Assembly (NCBI RefSeq): GCF_032917945.1 | Contig: NZ_CP136624.1 | Span: 3,844,001-3,908,000 of the forward strand | Source: Bradyrhizobium sp. sBnM-33 | GTDB lineage: Bacteria; Pseudomonadota; Alphaproteobacteria; Rhizobiales; Xanthobacteraceae | Reading direction: 5' to 3' | Length of the DNA stretch: 64,000 nucleotides | Shown here: positions 7,746 through 17,226 of the stretch, piece by piece | Position numbering within the stretch: position 1 is the first letter of the stretch | How the letters are laid out: the number at the start of each line of letters is the position of its first letter | The notes under the pieces: generated by a model | What the model was told of the DNA's origin: nothing | What the model saw: only the letters and a program-made list of their open reading frames with translations | The model's database searches: none | Position numbers and translations under genes: made by a program

Positions 7746-10139
7746 ATGACGCAGACAGTTGGTCGGATTTTTCACATACGCAGCGGACTTGCGCTCCTGC
7801 TCGTCTCGTTCCTGGCGGGCTGCGGATCGCCCGAAGAACGCGCGCAAGGTTATTATGAGAGCGGAATGGCTCTCATCGAAAAGAAGGACGACCTCAAGGC
7901 GCGGGTGGAGCTCCTGAAAGCCGCCAAGTACAAGAGCGACAAGGTCGAAGTCTGGCGGGCGCTCGCAGGCATCGACGAGCGGACAAAGGCGAGTAGTTCC
8001 CTCTTCGTGGACCTGCGCCGTATCGTCGAACTGGATCCGAATGATCTAAATGCGAGACTGAAGCTTGCGCGAATCATGGTGGGCGGCGGGGCGGCCGATG
8101 CCGCGCTTCGGGTCATCGATGCCGCAAACGAGGGTGACAAGCCGAATGCGGAACTCCATGCCCTGCGGGCGATCATTCTTCTTCGCACCAATGACAATCC
8201 CGGTGCGATCCGCGAAGCGGAGCGTGCCTACGAGATCAATCCGACCAATGTCGACGCGATCACATTGCTCGCATCGAAAAAGGTCGCAGATGGCGACCTG
8301 GATGGCGCACTGAAGCTTCTGGATTCAGTTCCCGCCGGCTCCAAGGACGAGACGCGCGTCACGCTGCAAAAGATCGACGCCTATGCGCGCAAGAAGGACC
8401 TGGTAAAGGCTGAAGAACTGTTGCGAAAGCTGATCGCGCAGAATCCCCAAGAGGCGGCATATCACGCTCAGCTTCTGCAACTCCTTCTCGCGCAGCGGAA
8501 GTTTGTCGATGCGGAGAAGGAACTTCGGGCCAGAGCCGAGGCCAACCCGACCGATAACAAGATCGGCCTCGACCTTGTCCGCTTTTTGGCTGCCACGAAG
8601 GGAGTGGATGCCGGAAGAGCTGAGTTGGAAGCGCGGATCAAGGCGGGCGGCGATGATTTCGATTACCAGATCGCATTGGCCGAACTGAATCATGGTCAGA
8701 ACCGAACCGCCGATGCCGTGCAAGCTCTACAGAGACTGGCAAGTACCGCGGCCACCCCGGACAAGAAGCTCGCAGCCCAGGTCAAGCTTGCGGAGATCTA
8801 TGTTTCCAAGGGAGAAAAGGCGGCCGCCGAGCCTTTGATCGCTGACATTCTCGCAAAGGATCGTCGAAACGGCGGCGCGCTGCGGATGCGGGCAGCCCTG
8901 AGCATCGACAAGGGCCAGTTCGACAGCGCCATTTCCGATCTGCGCGAGGCGCTCAACGATCAGCCGAAGTCGGTTGAATTGCTGTCGTTGATGGCAGTGG
9001 CGTATGAGCGCAGCGGGAAGGGCGAATTGGCCGATCGTCAGTATGCCGACGCGCTGAAATCATCCAACTTCAATCCTGACATCGTTCTTCGATACGTCAC
9101 GTTCCTGCAGCGCAAGGGCGATGCCACTCGCGCCGAAGAGATTCTGACGGAAGCCGCCAATCGCAATTCCACCAATCTTCAGATTTGGTCGTCGCTCGGG
9201 CAGGTCAGATTGCGCCGGCAGAACTGGTCGGGAGCCTTGGCGATCGCAGACGCCATCGGACGCGTCGATGCGGGCCGCGTGGCTGCTGACCAGATCCGCG
9301 CAGCAGCGCTCGCCGGTCAGAACAAGATCGAGGAAAGCGTCGCCGTGCTGGAGGCTGCGCACAAAGCTGCGCCGGATGCACCGCAGCCGGCGCTGGCACT
9401 TGCCTCCGCTTATGTGAAACAAGGCAAGCCGGACAAGGCTGCAGCGCTGCTGCAGAGGCTGAGCGACAACTTCCCGGCCAATGCCCAGCTTCTCGTGTTT
9501 CTGGGGCAGGCCAAGCTGGCGGAAAAAAAGAACGATGAGGCGTTACAAAGCTTCAAGACGGCCGTCGCGCAGCAACCGAAGGAGCCTGCGGGATACACTG
9601 CTTTGACCGAGTTCTATATTCAAAGGAAGAATTACGACGAGGCCGATAGGGTGCTTAAGGCCGGGCTTGCGGAGTTGCCCGGCAACGTAGCTTTCCGTCT
9701 CTCCCTGGCCGGATTGCAGATCATGCGGGGCAACAACGAGCCCGCCATATCTCAGTACGAAGCGATTCTGCAGGACCAGCCGAATTCCCTGGTTGCGATC
9801 AACAATCTCGTCAACCTGTTGCTGGACAATCGGAGTGACAAGCCAAGTCTCGAACGTGCGTTTGAGCTATCGGAAAAGCTTAAGAGCTCCAACGTGCCGC
9901 AGTTTCAGGACACGTGGGGATGGGCCCAGTACAAGCGCGGCGACGTCAAGGGAGCAATCGACACGCTTGAGGCGGCAGTGCCGGCGATGTCAAACCTTGC
10001 GGTGGTCCACTATCACCTTGGCATGAGCTACGCGGCTGCCGGGCAAACCGAAAAGGCGGCAGAACGGCTCAAGACGGCATTTTCGCTGGAGCCGGACGGG
10101 ACACCGCTCAAGGAGAGCATCCGTTCCGCGATGAAATGA
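7746..10139 (+). CDS. prsT: PrsT-like TPR lipoprotein of the exosortase/PEP-CTERM system
   Basis: 797 aa. The signal peptide ends in a lipobox (SFLAGC, Cys26), so a lipid-anchored periplasmic protein is expected. The rest is a long array of TPR-like helix pairs (repeats of A..L...G..D.A and N..A...L) from about residue 30 to the end. Length, lipobox and position match the XrtA/PEP-CTERM TPR protein PrsT, found beside exosortase EPS clusters. Such proteins probably scaffold the polysaccharide export machinery. It converges on the outer-membrane barrel gene. Confidence 0.85.
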   Translation: MTQTVGRIFHIRSGLALLLVSFLAGCGSPEERAQGYYESGMALIEKKDDLKARVELLKAAKYKSDKVEVWRALAGIDERTKASSSLFVDLRRIVELDPNDLNARLKLARIMVGGGAADAALRVIDAANEGDKPNAELHALRAIILLRTNDNPGAIREAERAYEINPTNVDAITLLASKKVADGDLDGALKLLDSVPAGSKDETRVTLQKIDAYARKKDLVKAEELLRKLIAQNPQEAAYHAQLLQLLLAQRKFVDAEKELRARAEANPTDNKIGLDLVRFLAATKGVDAGRAELEARIKAGGDDFDYQIALAELNHGQNRTADAVQALQRLASTAATPDKKLAAQVKLAEIYVSKGEKAAAEPLIADILAKDRRNGGALRMRAALSIDKGQFDSAISDLREALNDQPKSVELLSLMAVAYERSGKGELADRQYADALKSSNFNPDIVLRYVTFLQRKGDATRAEEILTEAANRNSTNLQIWSSLGQVRLRRQNWSGALAIADAIGRVDAGRVAADQIRAAALAGQNKIEESVAVLEAAHKAAPDAPQPALALASAYVKQGKPDKAAALLQRLSDNFPANAQLLVFLGQAKLAEKKNDEALQSFKTAVAQQPKEPAGYTALTEFYIQRKNYDEADRVLKAGLAELPGNVAFRLSLAGLQIMRGNNEPAISQYEAILQDQPNSLVAINNLVNLLLDNRSDKPSLERAFELSEKLKSSNVPQFQDTWGWAQYKRGDVKGAIDTLEAAVPAMSNLAVVHYHLGMSYAAAGQTEKAAERLKTAFSLEPDGTPLKESIRSAMK

Positions 10140-10175
10140 ACGCTGGCCGGAGCATGATCCGGGAAATCGGATAGC

Positions 10176-10219
10176 GGTTTTCTCCAGTCAAACGCGAAGC
10201 GTTGGCCTGGAGAACAGCC
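10176..10219. terminator. Hairpin between convergent genes
   Basis: A long imperfect inverted repeat (GGTTTTCTCCAG at 10176-10187 against CTGGAGAACAGCC at 10207-10219) with an inner AACGC/GCGTT stem. It sits between two convergent stop codons, so a bidirectional terminator is plausible, although a clear T-run is absent. Confidence 0.45.
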
Positions 10220-10269
10220 CGATCAAAGAGATGAGCGGGGTGAGCATTCAAGGAAAAGGTCGTCAAGCT

Positions 10270-11508
10270 CTAGTTGCCCGATGGCAGCACAGTCCAGTTG
10301 TGAGTCACGACGAACATCAGGCTGTGGGAGTCCGCAGGCCCCGTGCCGGAGACAGTTGGCGTGCCGGTAATCGGATCGAAAATGGTGGTACCGGTGCTCG
10401 CGAACCGATGCAGGTATCGGTAAGTGAGCGACGTCCCCCATTCCCGGGTCAGACTGTAGCTGTAGGTCGCCGACGCTGACGCGAAATCCGTCGTCGTGCT
10501 CGATATCTGCCGGTTGCCGCTCGCTGCAAACGAGACGGTCGATCGTGAATTGAGGCTGTGGCTCAGCGATGCCGTGATCGAATCCCGCTTGAACAGAGAG
10601 CCGACAATGCTCGGTCCAACCGACTGACTGGCGGTGATGGCCAGGGTCGTGCTCTTCAGCATTCGGTAGGTGAGGACGGCGTCGCCGATCCAGTCGAGCA
10701 CCGAGCTCGATACGGGCGTGGCAGACGTCGCGCCTCCGAATGCAGAACTCGAAACTCCGCGGTCGGTCACCAGATAGGCGACGCCGGCATTGACGCGAAA
10801 GGAAAGCACCGGCGACAAAGTAGTGTCGAACCCGGCCTGCTCGCGAAAAATCTGCACCTGGGTGTTGAATGCGTTGCCGTATTCGAGCAGTTCATATTCT
10901 GAGGAAAGGTTGATCGCCGTGACCGAACTTAGCGAACGGCGCCAATTGCCGCGCGCAAGTGTGTCTGTAAACGGCGTGCCGCCGCTTGACGGCTCGTAAC
11001 TCGTGCGGATGGACGTGGCGAACAGGGACAGTGTGTCAATGGCGGTGATCGAACGGTCGATTCCACCGCTTGCCGTCAGCCGATCGATAAAGCCTGAAGT
11101 CGGTACGGCAACGCCGAGATCGTTCAGAAGCGCAAGAGCAGTACTTTGCTGTCTCCAGCTTGCCTCGACATACTCGCGGTCGAATCTGTTCTTTCCTTTG
11201 AGCTCGTAGCGAGCCCTGAACCCGTAGTTCAGGAACTCCGACGCAGTGCCGGCGACACCCGGGCCCCAATATTTCTTGTAGGTGCCGTCGCCGCTGAAAT
11301 TGAACAGGGATGTTGGAGTACGCGCTTGTGCGTCAGCGTTGAGCGTGGTGTAGGAACCGACCGACCCTGCAGGTGAGTTGCGCAAGAACTGATTGCTGTT
11401 CAGCTCGACGGTTTGGCTCTCGCTGGCCTTTATCAACCAGTCGAACGCCAATGCCACGGACGGCGCCATGCCAAAGCACACCGAGACTGCTATGGCAGCT
11501 CTCTTCAC
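10270..11508 (-). CDS. PEP-CTERM/exosortase system-associated outer-membrane beta-barrel protein
   Basis: 412 aa with a signal peptide (cleavage near SVALA-FDW). The remainder is alternating polar and hydrophobic strands rich in Ser, Thr and Tyr (for example TSLFNFSGDGTYKK, SATYSYSLTREWGTSLTYRY), as in an outer-membrane barrel. Position beside wza-like and ATPase genes matches the TIGR03016-type barrel of exosortase EPS loci. It may form the outer-membrane exit or anchor for the polymer. The final residue is not the usual Phe. It appears co-transcribed with the two genes that follow on the minus strand at higher coordinates. Confidence 0.75.
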   Translation of the reverse strand: MKRAAIAVSVCFGMAPSVALAFDWLIKASESQTVELNSNQFLRNSPAGSVGSYTTLNADAQARTPTSLFNFSGDGTYKKYWGPGVAGTASEFLNYGFRARYELKGKNRFDREYVEASWRQQSTALALLNDLGVAVPTSGFIDRLTASGGIDRSITAIDTLSLFATSIRTSYEPSSGGTPFTDTLARGNWRRSLSSVTAINLSSEYELLEYGNAFNTQVQIFREQAGFDTTLSPVLSFRVNAGVAYLVTDRGVSSSAFGGATSATPVSSSVLDWIGDAVLTYRMLKSTTLAITASQSVGPSIVGSLFKRDSITASLSHSLNSRSTVSFAASGNRQISSTTTDFASASATYSYSLTREWGTSLTYRYLHRFASTGTTIFDPITGTPTVSGTGPADSHSLMFVVTHNWTVLPSGN

Positions 11509-11539
11509 GTTGCTTCTTGCCCCCGCCGAACGTCAAACC

Positions 11540-12124
11540 TCACTCAAACAAGCGTCGTTCTGGAACCATGATGACGTCGCCGGCCCGCAAGGTGATGTTG
11601 CCTTCAAGGTCGCTACCGGCTTCGTAAGCGCGGTAGTTAAACATGAAAATAGTTTCGTCCCCTCCGGGGGCTCTGCGTCTCACCTGAATGCGGTTCTTCG
11701 CAGCAAAAGGTCCGACGCCGCCAGCGAGCGCAATGGCCTGCATCAAGGTCGTTTTCTGTCTGACGACATAAGAGCCCGGCCTGATGATCTCGCCGGTGAT
11801 GAAAATCTTCGGTTTCAGGTCTTCCTCAGGGATCTCCTTCGGGGCGTGTGCGACAGCGACCGTAATGTCCAGATTTTCGTCCTTGTAGTTGTTCTTCAGT
11901 TTATTCTTGAGAACGCTTTCGAGCGCCAATGGGGTAAGACCGCGCGCCCTTATATGTCCGGCGAGGGGAAATGCGATTTCTCCCATGGGGTCGACGACAA
12001 CCGTCCGGTCGAGCTTCGGGTCCTGCAGAACCGAAATGCTCACGCTGTCGCCAGGTTTTAGGGTTTGCGCTTTGGCCCCCGTGGTCAGGAAGACCACACA
12101 CAGCAGTGCCAGCAAGATTCGCAT
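11540..12124 (-). CDS. Polysaccharide export protein (Wza/SLBB family)
   Basis: 194 aa from the ATG at 12124, supported by AAGGGG 6-8 bases upstream and a signal peptide (MRILLALLCVVFLTTGAKA). An upstream in-frame start gives a poor leader. The poly-export motif is LKPGDSVSISVLQDPKLD at the mature N-terminus, followed by a GEIAFPLAGHI strand and an SLBB-like segment (ITGEIIRPGSYVV, MQAIALAGG). It is short compared with Wza (about 380 aa) and lacks the lipobox, matching the compact exosortase-locus form. Role: outer-membrane/periplasm channel for EPS. Confidence 0.88.
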   Translation of the reverse strand: MRILLALLCVVFLTTGAKAQTLKPGDSVSISVLQDPKLDRTVVVDPMGEIAFPLAGHIRARGLTPLALESVLKNKLKNNYKDENLDITVAVAHAPKEIPEEDLKPKIFITGEIIRPGSYVVRQKTTLMQAIALAGGVGPFAAKNRIQVRRRAPGGDETIFMFNYRAYEAGSDLEGNITLRAGDVIMVPERRLFE

Positions 12125-12246
12125 GTTATTCCCCTTGGCGATCGGCAAAAAGCCCGTAAACAAAGACATTTGGACCGACGTGAGGGAATTTTCCGAAACG
12201 CGGACCCGATATTAAGTCATGAAGGAAATTAATTGAGTACAAGCAC

Positions 12247-13083
12247 TTAGGGAACCCGAGAGAACCTTTTTACCGGAAAAATACTGTACTGTTGCTTATC
12301 GGCAATAACATCTCGAACAATGGTTTCTGAAATCGCCCGTTGGTCGTTGGCAAAGCCGTAGACTAGCGCTGTGTCACATAAGACATTTATCATCCGGGGT
12401 ATTCCACCACTCGCCGATGCGATCAGCGAGCAGGCCTCTTGGGTGAACAGGGGACGGCGGGCACCCACCGCCTGGAGGCGAAACGCGATGTAATTAGCCA
12501 CTTCCCTGTCGTCGAGGGAGCGAAGGTGGAAATCAGAGGAAATCCGCTGCGCGAACTGATGCAGCTTCGGCGCCATGAGCAGGTCGCGCAGCTGGGGCTG
12601 GCCGATCAAAATCAACTGCAAAATCTGAAACTTGTCCGCATTAATATTGGAAATCATGCGCAAATGTTCGAGCGCTTCCGGCTCCAGATTCTGCGCCTCG
12701 TCGATGATCAATATGGTCCGTCTTCCGTTTGCGAATTGACCATAAAGAAAATCTTGTAACCTTCTGAAAAGGTTAGGGTAATCCCCATCGAACGGTTGGC
12801 CGAGCGACATCAGGATCCATTGCAGCAACTCCTGTCGGCCCTGGGGGGAGTTCGAGATCAGGCCGATGGTGATCGACGGGCTGACCTTCTTGAGCAAATG
12901 CCGGACCAGGGTTGTCTTGCCGGATCCTATCTCACCGGTAATGACGGTGAAGCCGGCATTGTTCATGACGCCGAACTCCAGCATCGTGAATGCCATGGAG
13001 TGCATTTTGCCCCAATAAATCAGGTCGGGGTCGGGGAGAATTGAAAAGGGTTTCTCCTGGAGCTGATAAAACGCCTCGTACAT
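12247..13083 (-). CDS. XrtA/PEP-CTERM system-associated ATPase (ExeA-like AAA)
   Basis: 278 aa. MYEAFYQLQEKPFSILPDP is the characteristic N-terminus of ExeA/GspA-type AAA ATPases. Walker A is GEIGSGKTT (residues 50-58), Walker B is ILIIDEAQ (124-131), and sensor residues follow. The usual C-terminal peptidoglycan-binding part of ExeA is absent, as in the exosortase-locus TIGR03015 form. It likely energises or organises the export complex at the inner membrane. It is divergent from the chain-length gene across a 269-bp intergenic region. Confidence 0.87.
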   Translation of the reverse strand: MYEAFYQLQEKPFSILPDPDLIYWGKMHSMAFTMLEFGVMNNAGFTVITGEIGSGKTTLVRHLLKKVSPSITIGLISNSPQGRQELLQWILMSLGQPFDGDYPNLFRRLQDFLYGQFANGRRTILIIDEAQNLEPEALEHLRMISNINADKFQILQLILIGQPQLRDLLMAPKLHQFAQRISSDFHLRSLDDREVANYIAFRLQAVGARRPLFTQEACSLIASASGGIPRMINVLCDTALVYGFANDQRAISETIVRDVIADKQQYSIFPVKRFSRVP

Positions 13084-13352
13084 TGAACTTCCTTAGCCCG
13101 GCTACACACCCTTATAGCGTACTTCGGGGAATTACCCTGTCTCCTTCGACCCATTTCTATGATCTGCGTAAATGCGGAAAGCCGCGGCCGGTCAATGGGA
13201 ACCGTTAAGATTGAAGTTTGAAAGTCCTGGCGCTGAGTAACTATTCATTAAATCCCGGCAAGATCGATGCTAAGACTTTGAAGAGAAGCGCCCGCCGATC
13301 ATTTCGCGGTACAATAGCCGGGCAGGCTCGCAAACAGACGCTCGGATGATCC
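13084..13352. promoter_or_regulatory. Divergent intergenic region between ATPase and chain-length genes
   Basis: 269 bp separating oppositely oriented EPS genes; it must contain both start regions. No operator or riboswitch fold was recognised by eye. Confidence 0.35.
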
Positions 13353-14699
13353 ATGCTGCAGAAAGTTGAATTTGAGGACGATTTCCAGGCGCTGCAAGAG
13401 GACCGTAGCCATCTGTTACGGCCCGCCTTCTATTGGGAATTGGTCAAGCGGCGCTGGGCGTATTTCTTACTGCCGTTCGTCACGATTCTTGCGATTGGTG
13501 CGGCTGGAGCCCTGTTGTGGCCGCCCACCTATCATGCCGAAGGAAAGATCCTCGTTCAATCGCAACAGATTCCATCCGAACTCGTCCGGCCGACCGTTAC
13601 CAGCGCTGCCCAGGAGCGTATTCAGGTCATTCAGCAGCGGACGATGACGCGCGATAATCTCATCGCGATCGCCGACAAATTCAAACTGTTCCCGGACAAG
13701 CGCACGCTGATGTCGCCGACCGAGCTCGTGGCAGAGGTCAAGAAGCACACGAAAATCGCGCCTGTCGATCTTCAACTGGATTTCAAGCAGCGGACGCGCG
13801 CTGCGATGGAAAACCCGACGATCGTTTTCTCGGTCGGATTCGAATACGGCAATGCTGCGGTGGCTGCCCAGGTCGCCAACGAGTTGATGACGCGGATCCT
13901 CAACGAGGATCTTCGGGACCGGACGAGCCGCGCCACGGACACGACGAAGTTTCTGGCGCGTGAGGTGCAGAGGCTCCAAGCGGAGAACTCAGCGCTGGAT
14001 GCCAAGATCGCTCAGTTGCGGCTTACGCAAGGCAAGCCTGCGTCGTCTGGCGGCCCCGAGCAGCCGACCACCCTTACACAATTGAAGGCTGAACTGATCC
14101 AGAAGGGCGCGCTGTACTCAGAGCGGCACCCCTCGATCCAATCGCTAAAGAAGCAGATCGCAGCCCTCGAAAAGGTGGCCGCAGCGCCGGCGCCTACCAA
14201 CGACGCGGCAACGGCGGCCAGCCTCGAGGCCTTGGTCGCCCAACAGGAGAGCTTGCAGAAGAATCTCGATGCTGCCTCAGCAAAATTGGCCGCCGCACGT
14301 CTCGGCGAAAACCTCGAAAAGGACCAGCAGTCCGAGAAGCTCGAAATCATCGAGCAGCCCGCGGTTCCGCAAGAGCCGGTCAAGCCCAATCGGCTGAAAG
14401 TCCTCATGCTGGCATTCGCCGCGGCGTGTTTGGGCGGAGCGGGGCTGACAGTCCTGCTCGAAATCCTGGACAAGGGGATCCGCAGAAGCAATGACCTTCT
14501 GTCGGTGGTCGATGGTCAGTTGATCGTTGCAATTCCCTACATCACGACGGCAGCCGAATTGCGAGCCGGGCGACGGCGGATGTTTGTTTTTCTCGGGGCA
14601 CTGGTGCTGATTGTGATCGGCCTCTTGATCGTTGCCTACGTATTCCTTCCACCGCTTGACCTCATCATTGCCAAGGCTAGGGTCGGGCTGTTTCGATAA
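13353..14699 (+). CDS. Wzz/EpsB-like polysaccharide chain-length determinant
   Basis: 448 aa. There is an N-terminal membrane segment (YFLLPFVTILAIGAAGALLW), a periplasmic coiled-coil domain (about 70-330) and a C-terminal membrane segment preceded by a proline-rich stretch (EQPAVPQEPVKPNR), the classic Wzz layout. A further hydrophobic segment lies near the C-terminus (VFLGALVLIVIGLLIVAYVF). It sets polymer length and partners the downstream kinase. The kinase start lies 16 bp downstream, so the two are co-transcribed. Confidence 0.87.
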   Translation: MLQKVEFEDDFQALQEDRSHLLRPAFYWELVKRRWAYFLLPFVTILAIGAAGALLWPPTYHAEGKILVQSQQIPSELVRPTVTSAAQERIQVIQQRTMTRDNLIAIADKFKLFPDKRTLMSPTELVAEVKKHTKIAPVDLQLDFKQRTRAAMENPTIVFSVGFEYGNAAVAAQVANELMTRILNEDLRDRTSRATDTTKFLAREVQRLQAENSALDAKIAQLRLTQGKPASSGGPEQPTTLTQLKAELIQKGALYSERHPSIQSLKKQIAALEKVAAAPAPTNDAATAASLEALVAQQESLQKNLDAASAKLAAARLGENLEKDQQSEKLEIIEQPAVPQEPVKPNRLKVLMLAFAAACLGGAGLTVLLEILDKGIRRSNDLLSVVDGQLIVAIPYITTAAELRAGRRRMFVFLGALVLIVIGLLIVAYVFLPPLDLIIAKARVGLFR

Positions 14700-14715
14700 T
14701 CGGCGGAGTGACACA

Positions 14716-15531
14716 GTGGATTCAATAAAACAGGCTGTCGAACTCGCGCGAGCTGCGGAGGCGGTATACCGTCCGGGAGCCTTGAGCGGATCTGCGCTCG
14801 CTCCGGACGGAACTCAGCAGCGCTCTGCCGAGTCGCCGTTCAAGGAAGTGCGCCTCAGCGCCGATCATCTCGAAGCCAATCGAATAGTGGCCTACGGCAC
14901 TTCCAGTCCGAACGGCCGCTACTACGACATGCTGCGCACCCAGGTGCTGCAAGAGATGGACAAGAAGAGCTGGCAGTTTCTGGCTGTAACTTCGCCGACC
15001 TCCGGTTGCGGAAAAACCGTTACGGCCTGCAATCTTGCGCTGAGTATTTCCCGCCTGCCGGAGCGGTCAGTGCTACTGGTCGATCTTGATTTGCACCGGC
15101 CGGCAGTTGCAAACTATCTCGGCATGGAAGGCAATGGCGGTGTTCTCAACGTACTTGAAGGACGCACGCCACTTTCGTCAGCAGTCCTGCAGGCAAGGAT
15201 TGGTCCGAATAGCTTGCTGGTGTTGCCCGGATCAGTCTCGTCGAATTCCTCGGAATGGATGGCATCGCAGACGATGGGGGCGCTGCTTCAGACCATCAAG
15301 CGAGACTTCCGCTCGCGCATCGTCATCTTCGACCTTCCGCCGATGCTGCTTGGCGATGACGTGATTTCAATTTTGCCCCGGCTCGACGCGACCTTGCTCG
15401 TCGCTGGCGTCGGCAGCACATCCATTTCCGATATCAAGGAATGTCAAAAACACCTTCAGGGCAGTCGGGTTGTCCGTGTCGTCGTCAACAAGGTGACCGA
15501 GTCCGTCGGCTCGTATTACGGTTACTATTAG
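14716..15531 (+). CDS. CpsD/CapB-type tyrosine kinase (BY-kinase) of the EPS system
   Basis: 271 aa from the GTG at 14716; a longer frame from 14632 would overlap the chain-length gene. Modified Walker A is PTSGCGKT (residues 94-101), Walker A' is VLLVDLDLHRP (119-129) and Walker B is IVIFDLPPML. The tail ends YYGYY, a short tyrosine cluster suited to autophosphorylation. It is a stand-alone cytoplasmic kinase paired with the membrane chain-length protein, as in Gram-positive-style and exosortase-type loci. Confidence 0.87.
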   Translation: MDSIKQAVELARAAEAVYRPGALSGSALAPDGTQQRSAESPFKEVRLSADHLEANRIVAYGTSSPNGRYYDMLRTQVLQEMDKKSWQFLAVTSPTSGCGKTVTACNLALSISRLPERSVLLVDLDLHRPAVANYLGMEGNGGVLNVLEGRTPLSSAVLQARIGPNSLLVLPGSVSSNSSEWMASQTMGALLQTIKRDFRSRIVIFDLPPMLLGDDVISILPRLDATLLVAGVGSTSISDIKECQKHLQGSRVVRVVVNKVTESVGSYYGYY

Positions 15532-15537
15532 CGTTTT

Positions 15538-16239
15538 CTAAAAGCGCAAATTGGCCGGCAGGAATGCTGCAATTTCCGCTGCCGGCACGAAGTATTTGGC
15601 GACATCACGGGTTTCAGATTTTCCGGTCTCGGCGCTCGTTTGCGACCGTGATATCTTTCGGCTCATGATGCCGAGCAGGCATTTGCGCTTAACGTCGAAC
15701 ACCCCTGATCCAGAATTGCCGGTCCGAGCCACGTCCGCGATCACCGTGCTAAACCGGCTGCGGGCTTCGACCGGCAACCGATCGGGCGCGAGGATGTGGG
15801 AACGCACGGTAGATCCCGGCACAATGGTGACGACCTCTTGCCCCGGCCTGGGCGGATCGGTGCAGATTGAATTTCGCCGAAGCCGCAATCGCGAGGGGAG
15901 AAGCGCTTCCTCGACCGAGAGCAGCGTTAGATCTGTTCCCTCGAAACTGCCTTCCTTGACGACACGGGTCGGATATTCCGATCCAGCAATTGCGATCTTG
16001 GGCCGCGTTAGCCAGGTCCGGCCTGCTACATGCGCGGCCGTAATGAACACGCCTTTTCCGATGTAGATGCCGTATCCCGGTCCCCAGCTCTGCATCGGCG
16101 TCTGGTGAATGTTCACAGCGTAGGGCAGCAGCGTATCGTCAGCAGCTTGCGCGCATACTGGCTGGCACAGGACCGCCAGAAGCGCGCCCTGAAGTAATGG
16201 TGCGCGGGGCAATTTCGAAGTGAATCGAGCGAACGCCAA
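15538..16239 (-). CDS. Secreted trypsin-like/HtrA-like serine protease
   Basis: 233 aa with a signal peptide (cleavage near CAQAA, about residue 33). The catalytic triad can be placed at His70 (FITAAHV), Asp103 (GTDLTLL) and Ser176 (GNSGSG). No PDZ domain is visible, so it is shorter than DegP. It ends 6 bp past the kinase stop in a convergent arrangement and is followed on its own strand by EpsI. Placement inside the exosortase locus suggests a role in periplasmic quality control or processing; this is inferred. Confidence 0.8.
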   Translation of the reverse strand: MAFARFTSKLPRAPLLQGALLAVLCQPVCAQAADDTLLPYAVNIHQTPMQSWGPGYGIYIGKGVFITAAHVAGRTWLTRPKIAIAGSEYPTRVVKEGSFEGTDLTLLSVEEALLPSRLRLRRNSICTDPPRPGQEVVTIVPGSTVRSHILAPDRLPVEARSRFSTVIADVARTGNSGSGVFDVKRKCLLGIMSRKISRSQTSAETGKSETRDVAKYFVPAAEIAAFLPANLRF

Positions 16240-16270
16240 AAATCACCTGCCACGTTGCTCGCCGCGACCT

Positions 16271-16972
16271 TCAGCTCGCACCGGTGAAGAACCTTAGTTC
16301 CTGCGGCGGAACGGCGGCAAGCAGATCGCGGATGAATTGGTCCTGCAGCTTGAATGACGCATCCTTTGGAATACCAATGGTCGAAACTCTAATTAGAGCG
16401 CCATCCGGTATTATCCCGCGAAGTCCATATTTTAATCGGCTTAATTGGTGGCCAACGACTCCGGTGGTTACGTCGTCACCAATACGCATCCAATAGCTCA
16501 CTGGCTCAAAGCGGGACTCGCGTTCGGTGATCAGCCGCGTCATCTTAATCGGGGATGAACCATCACGGTAGCTAAACGCCACCTCAGTGGTATTGGAAAT
16601 GCGAAATCCACCTGCAGTGTAGCATATTTCCGGTCGATGAGCCTTGAGCCGATAATTTTGGACCGGCCCGTAAGCAACCATCAGCATGACGATATTGCCA
16701 TGCCCGTCCGTATAGCCTCGGCCGACCTCCTGGCTATAGATCTTTCCGGCGAGCGGGTCCGGTTGAACGTACGCCTCAGGATCAGCCGGGCGGATGGGAC
16801 TGATTTCTGGAACCAATGTCCAGGTTCCAAACTGGCGTGGTATCACGGTTTCAAGGCTGGGGGAGGCCGACGTTCGGGCCATCAATTGCCGAGGTGCAAG
16901 CACGGTCGCAAGCACGGCGCATCCCAAAATTGCAATACATGCCAATATGATTTGAATTCGAGGGAATTTCAT
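16271..16972 (-). CDS. epsI: EpsI, exosortase-associated protein
   Basis: About 233 aa from the ATG at 16972; a TTG at 17053 would add 27 poor residues. A single N-terminal membrane segment (IILACIAILGCAVLATVL) is followed by an extracytoplasmic domain with IPRQFGTWTLV and HRPEICYTAGGF, hallmarks of EpsI, which is found either separately or fused to the exosortase C-terminus. The conserved Cys in PEICYTAGG is present. It is required for EPS made by exosortase-linked loci; its exact biochemical role is not settled. Confidence 0.88.
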   Translation of the reverse strand: MKFPRIQIILACIAILGCAVLATVLAPRQLMARTSASPSLETVIPRQFGTWTLVPEISPIRPADPEAYVQPDPLAGKIYSQEVGRGYTDGHGNIVMLMVAYGPVQNYRLKAHRPEICYTAGGFRISNTTEVAFSYRDGSSPIKMTRLITERESRFEPVSYWMRIGDDVTTGVVGHQLSRLKYGLRGIIPDGALIRVSTIGIPKDASFKLQDQFIRDLLAAVPPQELRFFTGAS

Positions 16973-17226
16973 TGAGGCCACACACAACCTTCTAAAGTTA
17001 ATCGGATCAGCGATGTCGATGAGGATATACTCCAAAGGGCCTATTTGCAGCAAAGGAAAGAGATAATTGGCCGCGCTTAAGGAATTAATATAAATAACGG
17101 AAATTGCAGGAAAAAGCGATAGGGGGCTCGACCCGGCGCAGCGGGCTGGTTAGTCATACCATCGTTAGGCGCGGCCAGCCTGTTTTATAGTCTCATCGGC
17201 CGATTTTAGATGCACGGAGTTCCTGG

